From assembly GCA_013400155.1 (NCBI GenBank), contig VXBM01000022.1, forward strand, positions 1,134,910 through 1,198,909: a DNA stretch of 64,000 bases, read 5' to 3'. This DNA is from Helopsaltes ochotensis (Eukaryota > Chordata > Aves > Passeriformes > Locustellidae). Both the position numbers and the translations under genes were made by a program. Every line of letters starts with the position of its first letter. The first letter of the stretch is position 1. Under the pieces are notes generated by a model that was not told where the DNA came from, searched no databases, and saw only the letters and a program-made list of their open reading frames with translations. Positions 52,401 through 60,232 of this stretch are shown here, piece after piece.

Positions 52401-53933
52401 CAGTCTTCAGCCTGTGAACTGTAAGAACATAATGTCTAGAGAACATAATATCTGTAGGTGCTCAGACCAGCCATCCACATAGCTCTATATCAGTCATTCC
52501 TAACAGACTCTCATAGAGGATACTTGTGATAGACTCTAGTGACAATAGATAGGGTGAGGTTGTACAGGATATTTTCCCCAGAACATTTTCCCAGTCTTCA
52601 CCTGTGTGTGGCTAAAGAGTTCAAAGTTTGCAAGCAGTAAAAAGAATGAAAGCTGGGGCTAGGAAAGAAAAGTATTTCTCCATCCTGAACATACCTTGTA
52701 ATTTCAAGGTATGTTCAATGTTTCAATGTTTTCATTTTGTTTCTGAATGACAATTCACTGCCTCTTGCAAATTAAATGTGTTTATATGTATGAATTTATA
52801 CATATTATGTGAAATCGAGTATACCCCCTCATTCCTGCAGTCTCCTTTTCAATGGCACATGTTTAGTTCCAATCCATGTTTTCCTGTCATGTCTCATGGA
52901 TGTATCGTTTGATGTTTTTCCATATATTTACTATTTGGGTGCCATATTTTTGCAGATAGTTTGTGGATCACCTTAATTATCTATACAATTTAGTAGTATA
53001 GTATTTATTACTTCTAAAAGCTGGATATTGATGTTCAGGTGTAGTTAAGAACTCTTGAAGATTGAAACAGTACATTAAAAGAATTGCCAGTAGATTTGTG
53101 TAGAAAAGCGATAGAAAAATCTGTACTTTGACTGAATATTTTACGTATTGTTGAAAGTAAGAAATGCATATAACATGCTGTTAAGCTGGTTTTAATGAGT
53201 GCAAAAAACAATAATGAAAGCAACAATGTTTAGGCAACTCCGTTATTTTTCTTCGCATGTATTGAGCAAATAAAACAGTTTCAGAAGGGTAAGATGAACT
53301 GAGAAGGGCTGGAAATAATTTTTGGTAGTTTCCCTCAGTTTTTTGGCGGATTTTTTAATCAGTTTGTATAAAAATGTATACCTGAAGATAATAGATACAG
53401 ATATTTTACATAATAAATGACTAAGGAGATTTATCTGAGCAGCTCTGAGCAGTTTATTACTTGGGATTTGTATGAAGTGAAGTGGTGGCAGGAAACTTGC
53501 ATACAGTTGGAGGTCTACTCTGAACCGTTTTCATTCAGCTACTTATTTGACATTGAGATGTGTCTGGATTTAGAATGACATATTAATGATTTTCTCTTTT
53601 CTTCTTTGCCTTTTTTTTTTTGTTTGTTTGTTTTCTTTGTTTGTTTTGTTTCTTCCTGACATGCTACTGAACTATTACTATGAAGATTGCTGTGTTCACT
53701 GTATCCTGGCTTGCTTGTTCTGTGAATTTCTCACCCTGTGTAACATTGTTCTGGGACAAGCATCGTGTGGCATCTGCGCGTCGGAAGCCTGCTGCTGCTG
53801 CTGCGGGGACGAGATGGGGGATGACTGTAACTGCCCGTGTGATATGGACTGTGGCATAATGGATGCGTGTTGTGAATCTTCAGATTGCTTGGAGATCTGC
53901 ATGGAATGCTGTGGGATCTGCTTCCCATCATGA
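7156..53933 (+). CDS. MDFIC: MDFIC, MyoD family inhibitor domain-containing protein (spliced gene)
   Basis: Seen: coding segments 7156-7246, 18538-18669, 41064-41339 and 53686-53933 join to 747 nt with no internal stop, giving 248 residues. An optional exon at 25611-25712 would raise this to 282. Every internal junction is phase 1 and obeys AG/GT. The N-terminal two thirds is polar and probably disordered, with a basic stretch (KMHRKIQ, then SKKSK) before residues 167-248, the cysteine-rich I-mfa domain. Known of the family: MDFIC modulates transcription through LEF1/axin and other partners, binds cyclin T1 and HIV Tat, and its lipidated cysteine-rich C-terminus is an auxiliary subunit of PIEZO channels; human variants cause lymphatic disease. 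Inferred: this is the avian orthologue, since length, exon phases and the C-terminal sequence match the human short isoform as I remember it. The paralogue MDFI is excluded by the QSIWGN and LIRTQPQRLPQ segments typical of MDFIC. Confidence 0.95.
7247..18537 (+). other. MDFIC: MDFIC intron 1
   Basis: About 11.3 kb, GT at 7247 and AG at 18536-18537 (TTTTGACTTAG|GA). AT-rich. Contents I can support are only low-complexity tracts: T-rich at 8245-8285, and the long T/G tract at 16733-16950. Open frames inside are short or compositionally trivial. I see no recognisable CR1, LTR or gene fragment. Confidence 0.85.
16733..16950. repeat. T/G-rich low-complexity tract, ~220 bp
   Basis: Almost only T and G, made of repeated TTTTTTGTTG-like and GGTTTTTTT-like pieces without a fixed period. 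It produces long Phe/Val/Leu-rich open frames in two registers; these are compositional artefacts, not membrane proteins. Confidence 0.85.
18538..18669 (+). CDS. MDFIC: MDFIC coding exon 2 (codons 31-75, split at both ends)
   Basis: 132 nt, phase 1 to phase 1. Acceptor TTTTGACTTAG, donor A|GTAAGT (a perfect consensus intron start). It encodes GKTDQETTVAGDKDINQ and then a segment with QEQSIWGNRTDGDLIR. The QSIWGN and LIR parts are the MDFIC hallmark in human. The exon ends one base into a Thr codon that is completed identically by exon 4 (A|CA) or, with Thr kept, by the candidate cassette exon (A|CT). Confidence 0.95.
20370..20391. repeat. poly-A run, 22 bases
   Basis: An uninterrupted A run followed by a purine-rich stretch (GGAACAGGGAAAAGGGG). 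No retrotransposed gene body is recognisable on its 5' side, so I treat it as a simple repeat rather than the tail of a processed pseudogene. Confidence 0.8.
20696..20762. repeat. T/G-rich low-complexity tract
   Basis: T runs separated by GG and GGGG, including three TTTTGG-type units in a row. Similar in style to the tracts at 4.1 and 16.8 kb. Confidence 0.65.
24101..24449 (+). mobile_element. CR1 LINE, truncated 3' end, + orientation
   Basis: The stretch reads as the well-known CR1 3' region: CCTGGAAAAGAGCAGGCTC, a GGGGAGACCTCA segment, CAACTGCCTGAAAGGAGGTTG, then GGAGGTGGTGGAGT, and a 3' tip of the type GTTGGACTCAATGATCTC ending in the ATTCTGTG short repeat. CR1 is the dominant bird LINE and usually survives as 5'-truncated copies without target-site duplications. 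This one is about 350 bp, carries small deletions, and cannot encode the reverse transcriptase. Confidence 0.92.
25611..25712 (+). CDS. MDFIC: candidate alternative (cassette) exon of MDFIC, 34 codons
   Basis: Seen: 102 nt, exactly divisible by three, preceded by a pyrimidine-rich acceptor (TATTTTTCTTCTTTATATAG) and followed by AAG|GTATTT. Read in the phase imposed by exon 2 it has no stop and encodes TTKGKEASEYSLFPMHSDDM, then ISMVQKNPQVPFPE. It leaves in phase 1, so it joins exon 4 in frame (G|CA, Ala). The donor is weak at +4 to +6, as expected for an optional exon. The human canonical protein, as I recall it, goes directly from LIRT to QPQRLPQ, so this insert is absent there. It may be an avian or sauropsid isoform exon, or a chance open segment; a 34-codon stop-free run with correct phases at both ends favours the former. 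Confidence 0.6.
31865..31885. repeat. (CTTT)n short microsatellite
   Basis: Five tandem TTTC/CTTT units in a T-rich part of intron 2. Confidence 0.75.
32204..32246. promoter_or_regulatory. array of alternating GAA/TTC units resembling a heat-shock element
   Basis: Nine alternating units in 43 bp: GAA at 32204, 32213, 32224, 32235 and 32244, TTC at 32209, 32219, 32230 and 32240. Gaps between units are 2,1,3,2,3,2,2,1 bases. Units at 32230-32242 form a perfect TTCnnGAAnnTTC, the three-unit HSF1 consensus; 32204-32211 and 32219-32226 give further correctly spaced pairs. Part of the pattern comes from a small tandem repeat (GAATCTTCTGAAA occurs twice). Function is inferred from motif only. Confidence 0.45.
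33225..33385. repeat. A/C-rich low-complexity segments
   Basis: AAACAAAAAAACCCC at about 33228 and an A/C-rich stretch at about 33343-33381 (AACCAACAAAAACCCAAAAC and neighbours). These are the complementary-strand counterpart of the T/G tracts elsewhere in the gene. Confidence 0.55.
37342..37409. repeat. CTTT microsatellite and poly-T flanking a 15-N gap
   Basis: TTTC repeats at 37342-37359, N at 37360-37374, then 35 T residues to 37409. The gap evidently marks a simple-repeat region the assembly could not resolve, so its true length is unknown. If the poly-T is the complement of a retrotransposon tail, no adjacent element body is recognisable. Confidence 0.9.
38653..38939 (+). mobile_element. 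solo LTR of an avian endogenous retrovirus (ERVL-like)
   Basis: The 287-bp unit starts TGTTACGG and ends AGGCATCA, giving the TG...CA LTR ends. Inside are a TATA box (TATAAAA, 38780-38786) and a polyadenylation signal (AATAAA, 38876-38881) about 95 bp later, followed by a T-rich stretch; this is the U3-R-U5 order. The text around the TATA box and the AATAAATACCTACTTTATTC segment resembles LTRs common in bird genomes as I remember them; the ERVL class is a tentative assignment. No primer-binding site, internal region or partner LTR follows, so it is a solo LTR left by recombination. Flanking 5-mers (GACAC and ATAGC) do not match, so the target duplication has decayed or my edges are slightly off. 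Confidence 0.8.
41064..41339 (+). CDS. MDFIC: MDFIC coding exon 4 (codons 75-167, split at both ends)
   Basis: 276 nt, phase 1 to phase 1. Acceptor TTGTACTTTAAG, donor GAAG|GTAAGC. It encodes the rest of the polar linker: QPQRLPQ, then GHVGLSNGSGIHNGVKH, ADNRKLSSPVSEKMHRKIQ, a Ser/Asn-rich stretch with SKKSK, and KPGTSPE before the split Asp codon. Order and wording follow human MDFIC closely (NGHxGLSNGxGIHxGxKH, MHRKIQSxLSVNS, SKKSK, SPE). Basic residues cluster just before the I-mfa domain. The reading frame stays open only a few codons past the donor. Confidence 0.96.
43760..43818. repeat. (ATCTAT)n microsatellite
   Basis: About eight tandem copies of the hexamer ATCTAT with TATATA flanks. 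Confidence 0.95.
44207..44226. repeat. (AT)n microsatellite
   Basis: Ten AT dinucleotides in a row after GGCAC. Confidence 0.85.
48228..48485. other. GC/CpG-rich islet inside the last intron
   Basis: Roughly 255 bp with composition far above the surrounding AT-rich intron and about twenty CpG dinucleotides, densest at 48295-48330 and 48405-48480. The edges are abrupt. It resembles a small intragenic CpG island: an alternative promoter, an enhancer, or the remnant of a GC-rich inserted sequence are all possible. The open frame of 159 codons across it (48157-48636) follows from the scarcity of stops in GC-rich DNA and shows no domain I recognise. Confidence 0.6.
49079..49111. repeat. perfect 14-bp inverted repeat, 5-base loop
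   Basis: ACCCCAGTCATAAC, loop ATGTT, then its exact reverse complement GTTATGACTGGGGT. Arms are 49079-49092 and 49098-49111; pairing stops on both outer sides. It would fold as a strong RNA hairpin in the MDFIC pre-mRNA. Confidence 0.95.
52686..52717. repeat. perfect 13-bp inverted repeat, 6-base loop
   Basis: TGAACATACCTTG (52686-52698), loop TAATTT, then CAAGGTATGTTCA (52705-52717). About 970 bp upstream of the last coding exon. Confidence 0.95.
53686..53933 (+). CDS. MDFIC: MDFIC last coding exon: I-mfa cysteine-rich domain (residues 167-248)
   Basis: Encodes the whole I-mfa domain and the stop TGA (53931-53933). It begins DCCVHCILACLFCEF, continues through LTLCNIVLGQASCGIC, a run of five cysteines, GDEMGDDCNCPCDMDCGIMD, and ends with CLEICMECCGICFPS. 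I count 24 cysteines in 82 residues. The first part (ILACLFCEFLTLCNIVLG) is hydrophobic; the last 20 residues form the amphipathic Cys-rich tail that in mammalian MDFIC is S-palmitoylated and inserts beside the PIEZO pore (established knowledge). The domain appears almost identical to human as I remember it, with Ala where human has Thr after CGIC. All family-defining cysteines appear present, so the gene looks functional. Confidence 0.97.
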
Positions 53934-56900
53934 AGTATTTATCCCTTTCTATTTTATTCTCTATAAAACTGGAGAGCTTTTCTTTAAATACTTTTGAAGA
54001 AGGACAAGGTAAGGTTTTCACACTTGCACTGTTAATTCCCTTTATATAAATATATTTTTTAAAGCAGTCCTCAAATCTGTATTCTTACACAAATTGTATA
54101 GTTTTGTATGTGAAACTAAAGCTACATTCCAGCTTCCTTTTGGCTTTGCAAATGGAAGAGGTTATTGGAAGTGAATTATAGGCCTGATACTGCAGACCAT
54201 ATGAAGGCAAAATTGCCATTTGAATCGAGTGATAGGTTTTGGTCAGAGAACAGACTGCAAGGCAAAGCCTTAAGTATTTGCCTTTACCTACCTTAATGTT
54301 TAAACACTCAAATGCCTCCATGAATAACATGCCTTTACAGGCATTCTGAAAATCAAGATATCTCTATTTCTCTCTCATTGGGTTGAAAGCAACTTTGCTC
54401 TGTTGTTTTAAACTTAATTCAAAAGCCAGCACCAGAAATCTACTGTTGGTTTTGCTACAGTGGTCATGTTGGCAATGTGTCTTTTGTTTTGAATATCTCA
54501 TTGATTAGAGAGCGATTCCTGGTATTTTCCATTGCTGAGATTATCTGACAATCTAAAGTCAAATATAAGTTTTGCCCTGGACTAGAAGAGTACCAGGATT
54601 TCTTTGTCATCAATCAAGACAGGATAGAGACCTTATCATTTTAGTTCAGTACTATTATTACTTGAAATGCTTCGTCCTAGAAAAGACTTTGGAAATCTGT
54701 GTAGACATGAAATATATCCTTAGAGTAAGAAAACTAATAGACTAACAATACTTTAAAAAAATTTGCTATAAGAAGAAAATTATTAGAAGTTAACTCAAGA
54801 ATCTAAACCAGTACATTAAGTGGCCTGGTCAGTATTTGTGGCTTTGGAGCCAGTGTCACATAGCTTAGTATTTATTTCTTTACAATGTAAGAAAGAGGGT
54901 AGCAGAATTTAAACAGGGTATAAAAACAAATTTAAACTGACTTGATCAAGGAATTCTGTCATTATATGCCAAAAGCAAGTGAAAAAATGTTTATTCTCAG
55001 ATACATTTTAAATGTTATTTTTAAATAACTGTGTAAAAAAATCATTTAAAAATATGATATGCTTTAAAAATAAAAGGATTGGTATTTAAAATGTTTGAAA
55101 AATAGAGTTAGGATCTGTTGGACCTAACTGTATATTCCCTGTTACGCTCTTTATGTTTTTCAAGAAATATCTCTCTTTTGTAATTGTAATTGTGGATCAC
55201 ATAAAGAGGTTTATGGCATTTCCAGATTTAGGGAATTAGACTACCCATTTTCTTTACCATCTGCTAATTTCTTCCCTCCATGTTTATTGCTGACGAACTT
55301 TTCTGCATAAATACATCTTGATCTCACATACTTAAACTTTCCTGTTTACACTCCAAGTATTCCATTTGTAGTGTAGATTTGTAGATCTCCTAAATTCAGG
55401 CCTTGTTACAAGAGTCATCAATAGGCAATAGCGTGTGTGTTGAGTGAATTAGCCATAAATGTCTCTTTCTACTACAGTGAATTCAATTTATGCAAATGTG
55501 ACAAGCCAAAGATCACAGGAGTGTGAAGCTAAGTCGACAAATAGTGTGATATTAACCAAAGCTTCTTCTTGTGAACACTGACTAGTAGTGCCTACTACTG
55601 CAAGTTATCACTGAAGCCAAATCCTTAACTATACTAGGAAACTGGGAAGTGTTACATTTTGCTTTAGCATATGCAATATTGTGGTGTATTCTGATGCAAT
55701 GCAGATTCACCCTCAGAGGGTTTCCTAATCTCTTTTTTGATATTTGCTGCAAGTATTATTCTTATATTGGGGTTGGGGTTTGTTTTGGTTTTTTTTTCCT
55801 CCCATATATTGGGCCAGATTCTGATCTGTATTACATAAACTAATGCATTTCCATTCATGTCAGATTTTTCTATTGGTTAAATTCCAGTTAGAGAGCACAA
55901 AAATATTATGGTAATAGGCAGGCTAATAAGGAATAATATAGTTAAATTGATAAATTCCCAGTGCTCAGAATCAGGCTCATGGGGCTCAATTATGACTCCT
56001 AAAAGGCTGAACCACATTGGGAAGGGGGAAGAGGTGCCTTGGTTGAGTGGCATTGCCTGGAGGCATTTTGTCTTTGTAAGGCATAATGCCTCTGGGGAAA
56101 TTGGGGGCATCACAGTGAGCATTGGGACTCAATGCACCTTGGAAAAAGTCTAGACAGTACTTTGTCCGTTGTAGGTTTGTGGTTGACACCATGGTTGTGG
56201 GAACATGTTCTCTGGGGCTAAACAGCACCATGAACTGTCTTTCCTCATGTCCTTCTGGCCACAGAGAGGTGAATTATGGCTGTTTCTTGTCTGATTGTGC
56301 TTTTGGGACAGGGAAGAGGACTTCCAGTCTCTTCTCCTGTCCCAATATCCATGCCCTGCTGAAGCAGTTCCATTTCTGTGCTTGGAAAATGCACACTTGT
56401 GTATTTTAGTGAATGCTAGATCTTACTAAAAATTACTTTTACCACAGGTTGATATGGTTAAAAAAAAAATTTAAAAATACCAATCTGGGAGTTCTTTTCC
56501 TGTGTAAAAGTTATCTATAGAGTTTCCATGCACAAGCCCTTGTTTCTTACTGGAACTTAGTGGGTTTTTGGTTTCTTGAAATTATGAAAAAAATAATTAT
56601 TGAAATTATGAAAACAATAATTACGAGAACTTTGTTCATGCATATGTGTGTATACTTTCACTCACACACATGGACATACACACACAGATGTCTTTTCCTA
56701 CTTTATTTGTGAAATACTAGGAAGTGAAAATAGTGTTATTAAACCTGATAATGATTAGAAGTGTCAAAGGATTACAGACAATTGAAAAAAATAAAAAATT
56801 GTGTATTTTGTTTGACATTTAAATGTAACCTGCTACTGTTTGTCATAGATATATTAGCACTTTTGAAAAATATATCTTTGTAGCTGAAAATATTAGCGTG

Positions 56901-57220
56901 TAGTTTAAGGAATTCCTTTCTATATTTATATCCCTAAATTCTGTTTTGTAATTTTCCTTCTATAATCAATCTTGTGTAAGCACCTTGTGTAATTAAAAAA
57001 AGCAGAATTAGAAGTCAAATGTGAAAATAGAGTTTAAATAAAATGAAAACATTAGAACTTAATTGTCTATTTTTCAATAGTTCTTGTGAACTTGTACAGT
57101 ATTTCAGGTTATAGTTCTGCAAACTGGCCCATTTGAAAAAATATGCTGTTTGTATTTTGAATCAATTCAATGTGCTACTTGCAAACACTATTTTGAAATA
57201 AAGATCTTTATTTTGAAAGT
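53934..57220 (+). other. MDFIC: MDFIC 3' UTR (probable extent)
   Basis: AT-rich sequence after the stop with several ATTTA motifs. Candidate polyadenylation signals are at 55069-55074, 57037-57042 and 57197-57202 (all AATAAA). The last is followed within about 40-100 bases by T- and GT-rich sequence, making it the best main site and giving a 3' UTR of about 3.3 kb. A somewhat GC-richer patch lies at about 55990-56350. The end point is inference from motifs only. A strong splice-donor motif at 54009 could make the UTR discontinuous. Confidence 0.55.
57197..57202 (+). terminator. MDFIC: probable main polyadenylation signal of MDFIC
   Basis: AATAAA within a perfect 18-bp palindrome (57196-57213), followed by T-rich and GT-rich sequence up to about 57300 that could serve as the downstream element. 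Because of the palindrome the same hexamer is present on the - strand at 57207-57212. Confidence 0.6.
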
Positions 57221-57678
57221 TTTGGATACCGCCTTCTAGTCTTGCCTTGTTACTCCTCTGAAGAATAATTTCATGTCTTTTTGTGTTTTTTCTTCTGCTT
57301 TAACCCTCCCTAAAGGTGTTGGCATTTGGGTGACGTGGACAGAGGGTGAATCAGTGTACAAGTTGTCTTACAGGTGGAGCTCAGCCAAATCACGCACTAG
57401 AAGCTGTGCTAGCAGAAATCTCCAGCAGTAAAAGAGTTTGTCATTAAGAGGGAAAACTCATTCCTTGGTGAACATGGATTAATTACGTCAAATTCCAGTA
57501 ATGATTAAATTTTATCAAAATGAACGTTGTTTTAATACATCCACAGCAAGTCTTCAGTTTACTAAAACCAAACTGAACCAAGAGTGTAATTGGCTTTCAG
57601 TATTTAAATGACTTTTTTTTCATGTTGGCTTAAGCTAAGTGTGAACATCCTTATACTACTTTAAAACTGCAGAAACAA

Positions 57679-57767
57679 TATGTTTCATTTACAATCCTAC
57701 TTTTTTAGGCACAGTGCCTGCCTTTGTTTCCTTAGTTTTTTGCAAGGTAGGATGTTTTGTTTTGTTT
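57679..57767 (+). repeat. local imperfect repeat, copy 1
   Basis: Starts AATATGTTTCAT and contains ACAATCCTACTTTTTTAGGC, CAGTGCCT, CCTTTGTTTCCTTAG and GCAAGGTAG. The same order recurs about 1.97 kb downstream. The family is not recognised. Confidence 0.8.
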
Positions 57768-58902
57768 TCCATATCTACAGTCTTTTGCACTATTTTTTCT
57801 ACATCTATATCCCTGTAGAGGGTCAAAAACAATTGCTTCTTTGGCCATTACAGAAGAAAGATGATAAAACTAGCAGAAATAGTGTTTGAATGTGTATCAT
57901 GAAGTCCTGCATTGAGAACGTGCACCAAAATGCTTGTTTTAGTAAATGAACTGATAAATACATAGAGAAATAGTATCATTTGACACCTATTTTAGTTGGA
58001 TTAGCCATCCATAATACATAAGATTTCTAGAAAAAATGGGTCTGTGAAGAAGGATCAGGAGCATTCAGGAACTTTTGGGTTGAATAATGGCTCTGTTTCA
58101 TAGTTCTCATGTTAAGAACCGTGTGTTGACTTAGATGAATCACTGATTTTGTAATATTCTCATTGAGAAACTTTTCTGAGCTCTTCACACACTCAGGCTT
58201 TTTTCATGTATTCTTAATGGCTGCAATATTTGATGTATGTTCTCAGAGAGCAGTGCCAATTATATTGATGTATCTCTATAGTAAAGCTTTTATTGTCTCC
58301 AGTCTTGTAACTTGTAGAAGGTAACAGATCATAGAATGAATGATGTATCTGAAATCCTACTCTTGGCCCCAAAATTAAGTTAAGCATTAGAGAACTATCT
58401 CCCTAATGTCTTGTCTTAGTCCTTGAGTGCATACGCCATGTACTGGAAAACTCCACATTGTGTTGATGGTGACAGTAGTAGCTCTAGAATCCTACAGACA
58501 TTAATCTTGTTTTTTCCCTTACCTTCCTAACCTTTTGCCAGCTCTTAGCATTTCCAAAGAGAGCAGAGAGATCTTAGCTCAATTTTAACGTTGAAAGAAG
58601 TTCAGTAAAAATAATACGCTGCACTCACCTCCAAGATGCACTTCTTGAGTGTGCTCAGTGCTCTTGAATGTGAAGTTGATTGCTTGTACAAAGTTTAGCC
58701 TCCTCTTAAACACTGGCTTATGCTGTTTACCAGTGATTCGGTGCTAGTGTCATAAAAGGATGGGTTTTCTCTCTTTTAGAAATCTTTAATATGATGAGAT
58801 ATTTCTACTATAGTTGGAAAGAGAATGTTCTCTGAATTGTCATTCTGCAAAAAAGGCAGATGTTTAATTTGATTAAATGTTCTTAATGTCTTTATGGTTT
58901 TT

Positions 58903-59300
58903 AATCATAGCTTCATAGCATGGCTTGGGTTGGGAGGGACCTTAAGCATCATATGATTCCACCCTCTTGCTGAGGGTAGGGACAACTTCAACTAGATCAG
59001 GTTGCTCAGAGCCCCATCCAACCTGGCTTTGAATACTTTCAGAGGTGGGGCATCCACAACTTGTCTGGACAACATGTTCTAGTGCCTCATCATTGGGAAT
59101 TGCATCCCAATATCTAATCTAAACCTCCTCTCTTTCAGCTTTCAGCCTATTCTCCCTTGTCCTGTCACTACATGACCTTGTAAATAGTCTCTCTCCATTT
59201 TCCTTTTAGGCTCCCTTCAGGTAACTGGAAGGCTGCGGTTAGACCCAAAAGCTCTTTTTTCCAGGCTGAACAATTCCAATGCTCCTATCAGTTCAGCACA
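58903..59300 (-). mobile_element. CR1 LINE, truncated 3' end, - orientation
   Basis: On the + strand it reads as the complement of a CR1 3' end: AATCATAG..CATAGCATGG, GGGTTGGGAGGGACCTTAAG, a CAGGTTGCTCAGAGCCCC segment, CATCCAACCTGGC, GGGGCATCCACAACTT, and later CTCCCTTGTCCTGTCACTAC and CAGGCTGAACAA. About 400 bp, somewhat diverged with small deletions and no coding capacity. Confidence 0.93.
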
Positions 59301-59651
59301 CTTAATAAAACACTGCGTACAATCCTGTTTTCTTATTTTATGTACGCATATTACAGCAATTGTTAGTACATTACCATTCAGTACTCATAAAAATGGAATG
59401 TAAGATGAAAGACTCTATAATACCTTTTACACATTTAATAGTGCCTTACTGATTTTTATTCTGGTATGCGTTTGCTATTTTAACTGACAAAATACTCCAC
59501 TATAATTGGGGCTCTTTATATCATCTCAGCAGGGTATGTAATTGGTGCCCAAGCACTACACAATTCCTCTTCAATCAGTGATGTAGGATTCAGAAATTTG
59601 TCTCATCTCCAAGTTGCACTAAGTGACCACACTGTGAATATGCTCTACTCC

Positions 59652-59757
59652 AATATGTTTCATGTTACAATCCTACTTTTTTAGGCACCAGATTCACAGT
59701 GCCTACCTTTGTTTCCTTAGCTTTTTGGCAAGGTAGTATGTTTGGTTTTGTTTTGCT
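59652..59757 (+). repeat. local imperfect repeat, copy 2
   Basis: Same order of blocks as the copy at 57679, but with a 9-base extra piece (CAGATTCA) inside the GGCAC..CAGTGCC junction and a few substitutions. Similarity fades after the TTTTGTTTTG tract. Confidence 0.8.
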
Positions 59758-60132
59758 TTTGAATTTGGGTTCAAAGAGAATTGAACGGGTCTTCATTATG
59801 GAAGTCTGGGGCAATACAAGATACATGTTGGATTTTAAGTTGTTTCTTCATCTTTTCTATGTTCTCTGCTATGTGCAACTTCTAGTTAAAGAGACTTGTA
59901 AAAACTATGTCTTTGGAACTTTGAACTTAGCATCAAAATAACTGAAGCTCAATAGTGTTGAAATATTTGAAAATGAAAATTTATTGATTATGTCTTTTTT
60001 GCTCAAATAAAGCACCAGAAGTTCTATCAAGATGGATTATGCAGAATTTTGCCAAGTGACAATCTTCAAAATAGTAAAATAGTTCTGCTTGCAAGAATAA
60101 GACTAGCACCTTAGTTTCAAATTAGCACATTT

Positions 60133-60232
60133 NNNNNNNNNNNNNNNNNNNNNNNNNNNNNNNNNNNNNNNNNNNNNNNNNNNNNNNNNNNNNNNNNNNN
60201 NNNNNNNNNNNNNNNNNNNNNNNNNNNNNNNN
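60133..60232. other. assembly gap, 100 N
   Basis: Exactly 100 N, the usual convention for a gap of unknown size, so distances across it are unreliable. Confidence 0.99.

Larger units (their letters stand above)
41340..53685 (+). other. MDFIC: MDFIC last intron
   Basis: About 12.3 kb, GT at 41340, AG at 53684-53685. The acceptor side has an unusually long T-rich tract (about 53606-53653, with TTTG tandem units), a good branch-point-like CTGAC at about 53655-53659, and then a non-pyrimidine stretch before CTATGAAG|AT. Inside are an ATCTAT microsatellite (43760-43818), an AT run (44207-44226), a GC-rich islet (48228-48485) and two perfect hairpins (49079-49111, 52686-52717). No recognised gene fragments. 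Confidence 0.85.

Noticed and set aside
53696..54021. Antisense open frames over the I-mfa exon
   Set aside because: Shadows of the strongly biased, cysteine-rich coding exon on the opposite strand.
55990..56400. GC-richer patch with overlapping short frames on both strands
   Set aside because: Lies inside the probable MDFIC 3' UTR; frames are under 100 codons and share no family features.
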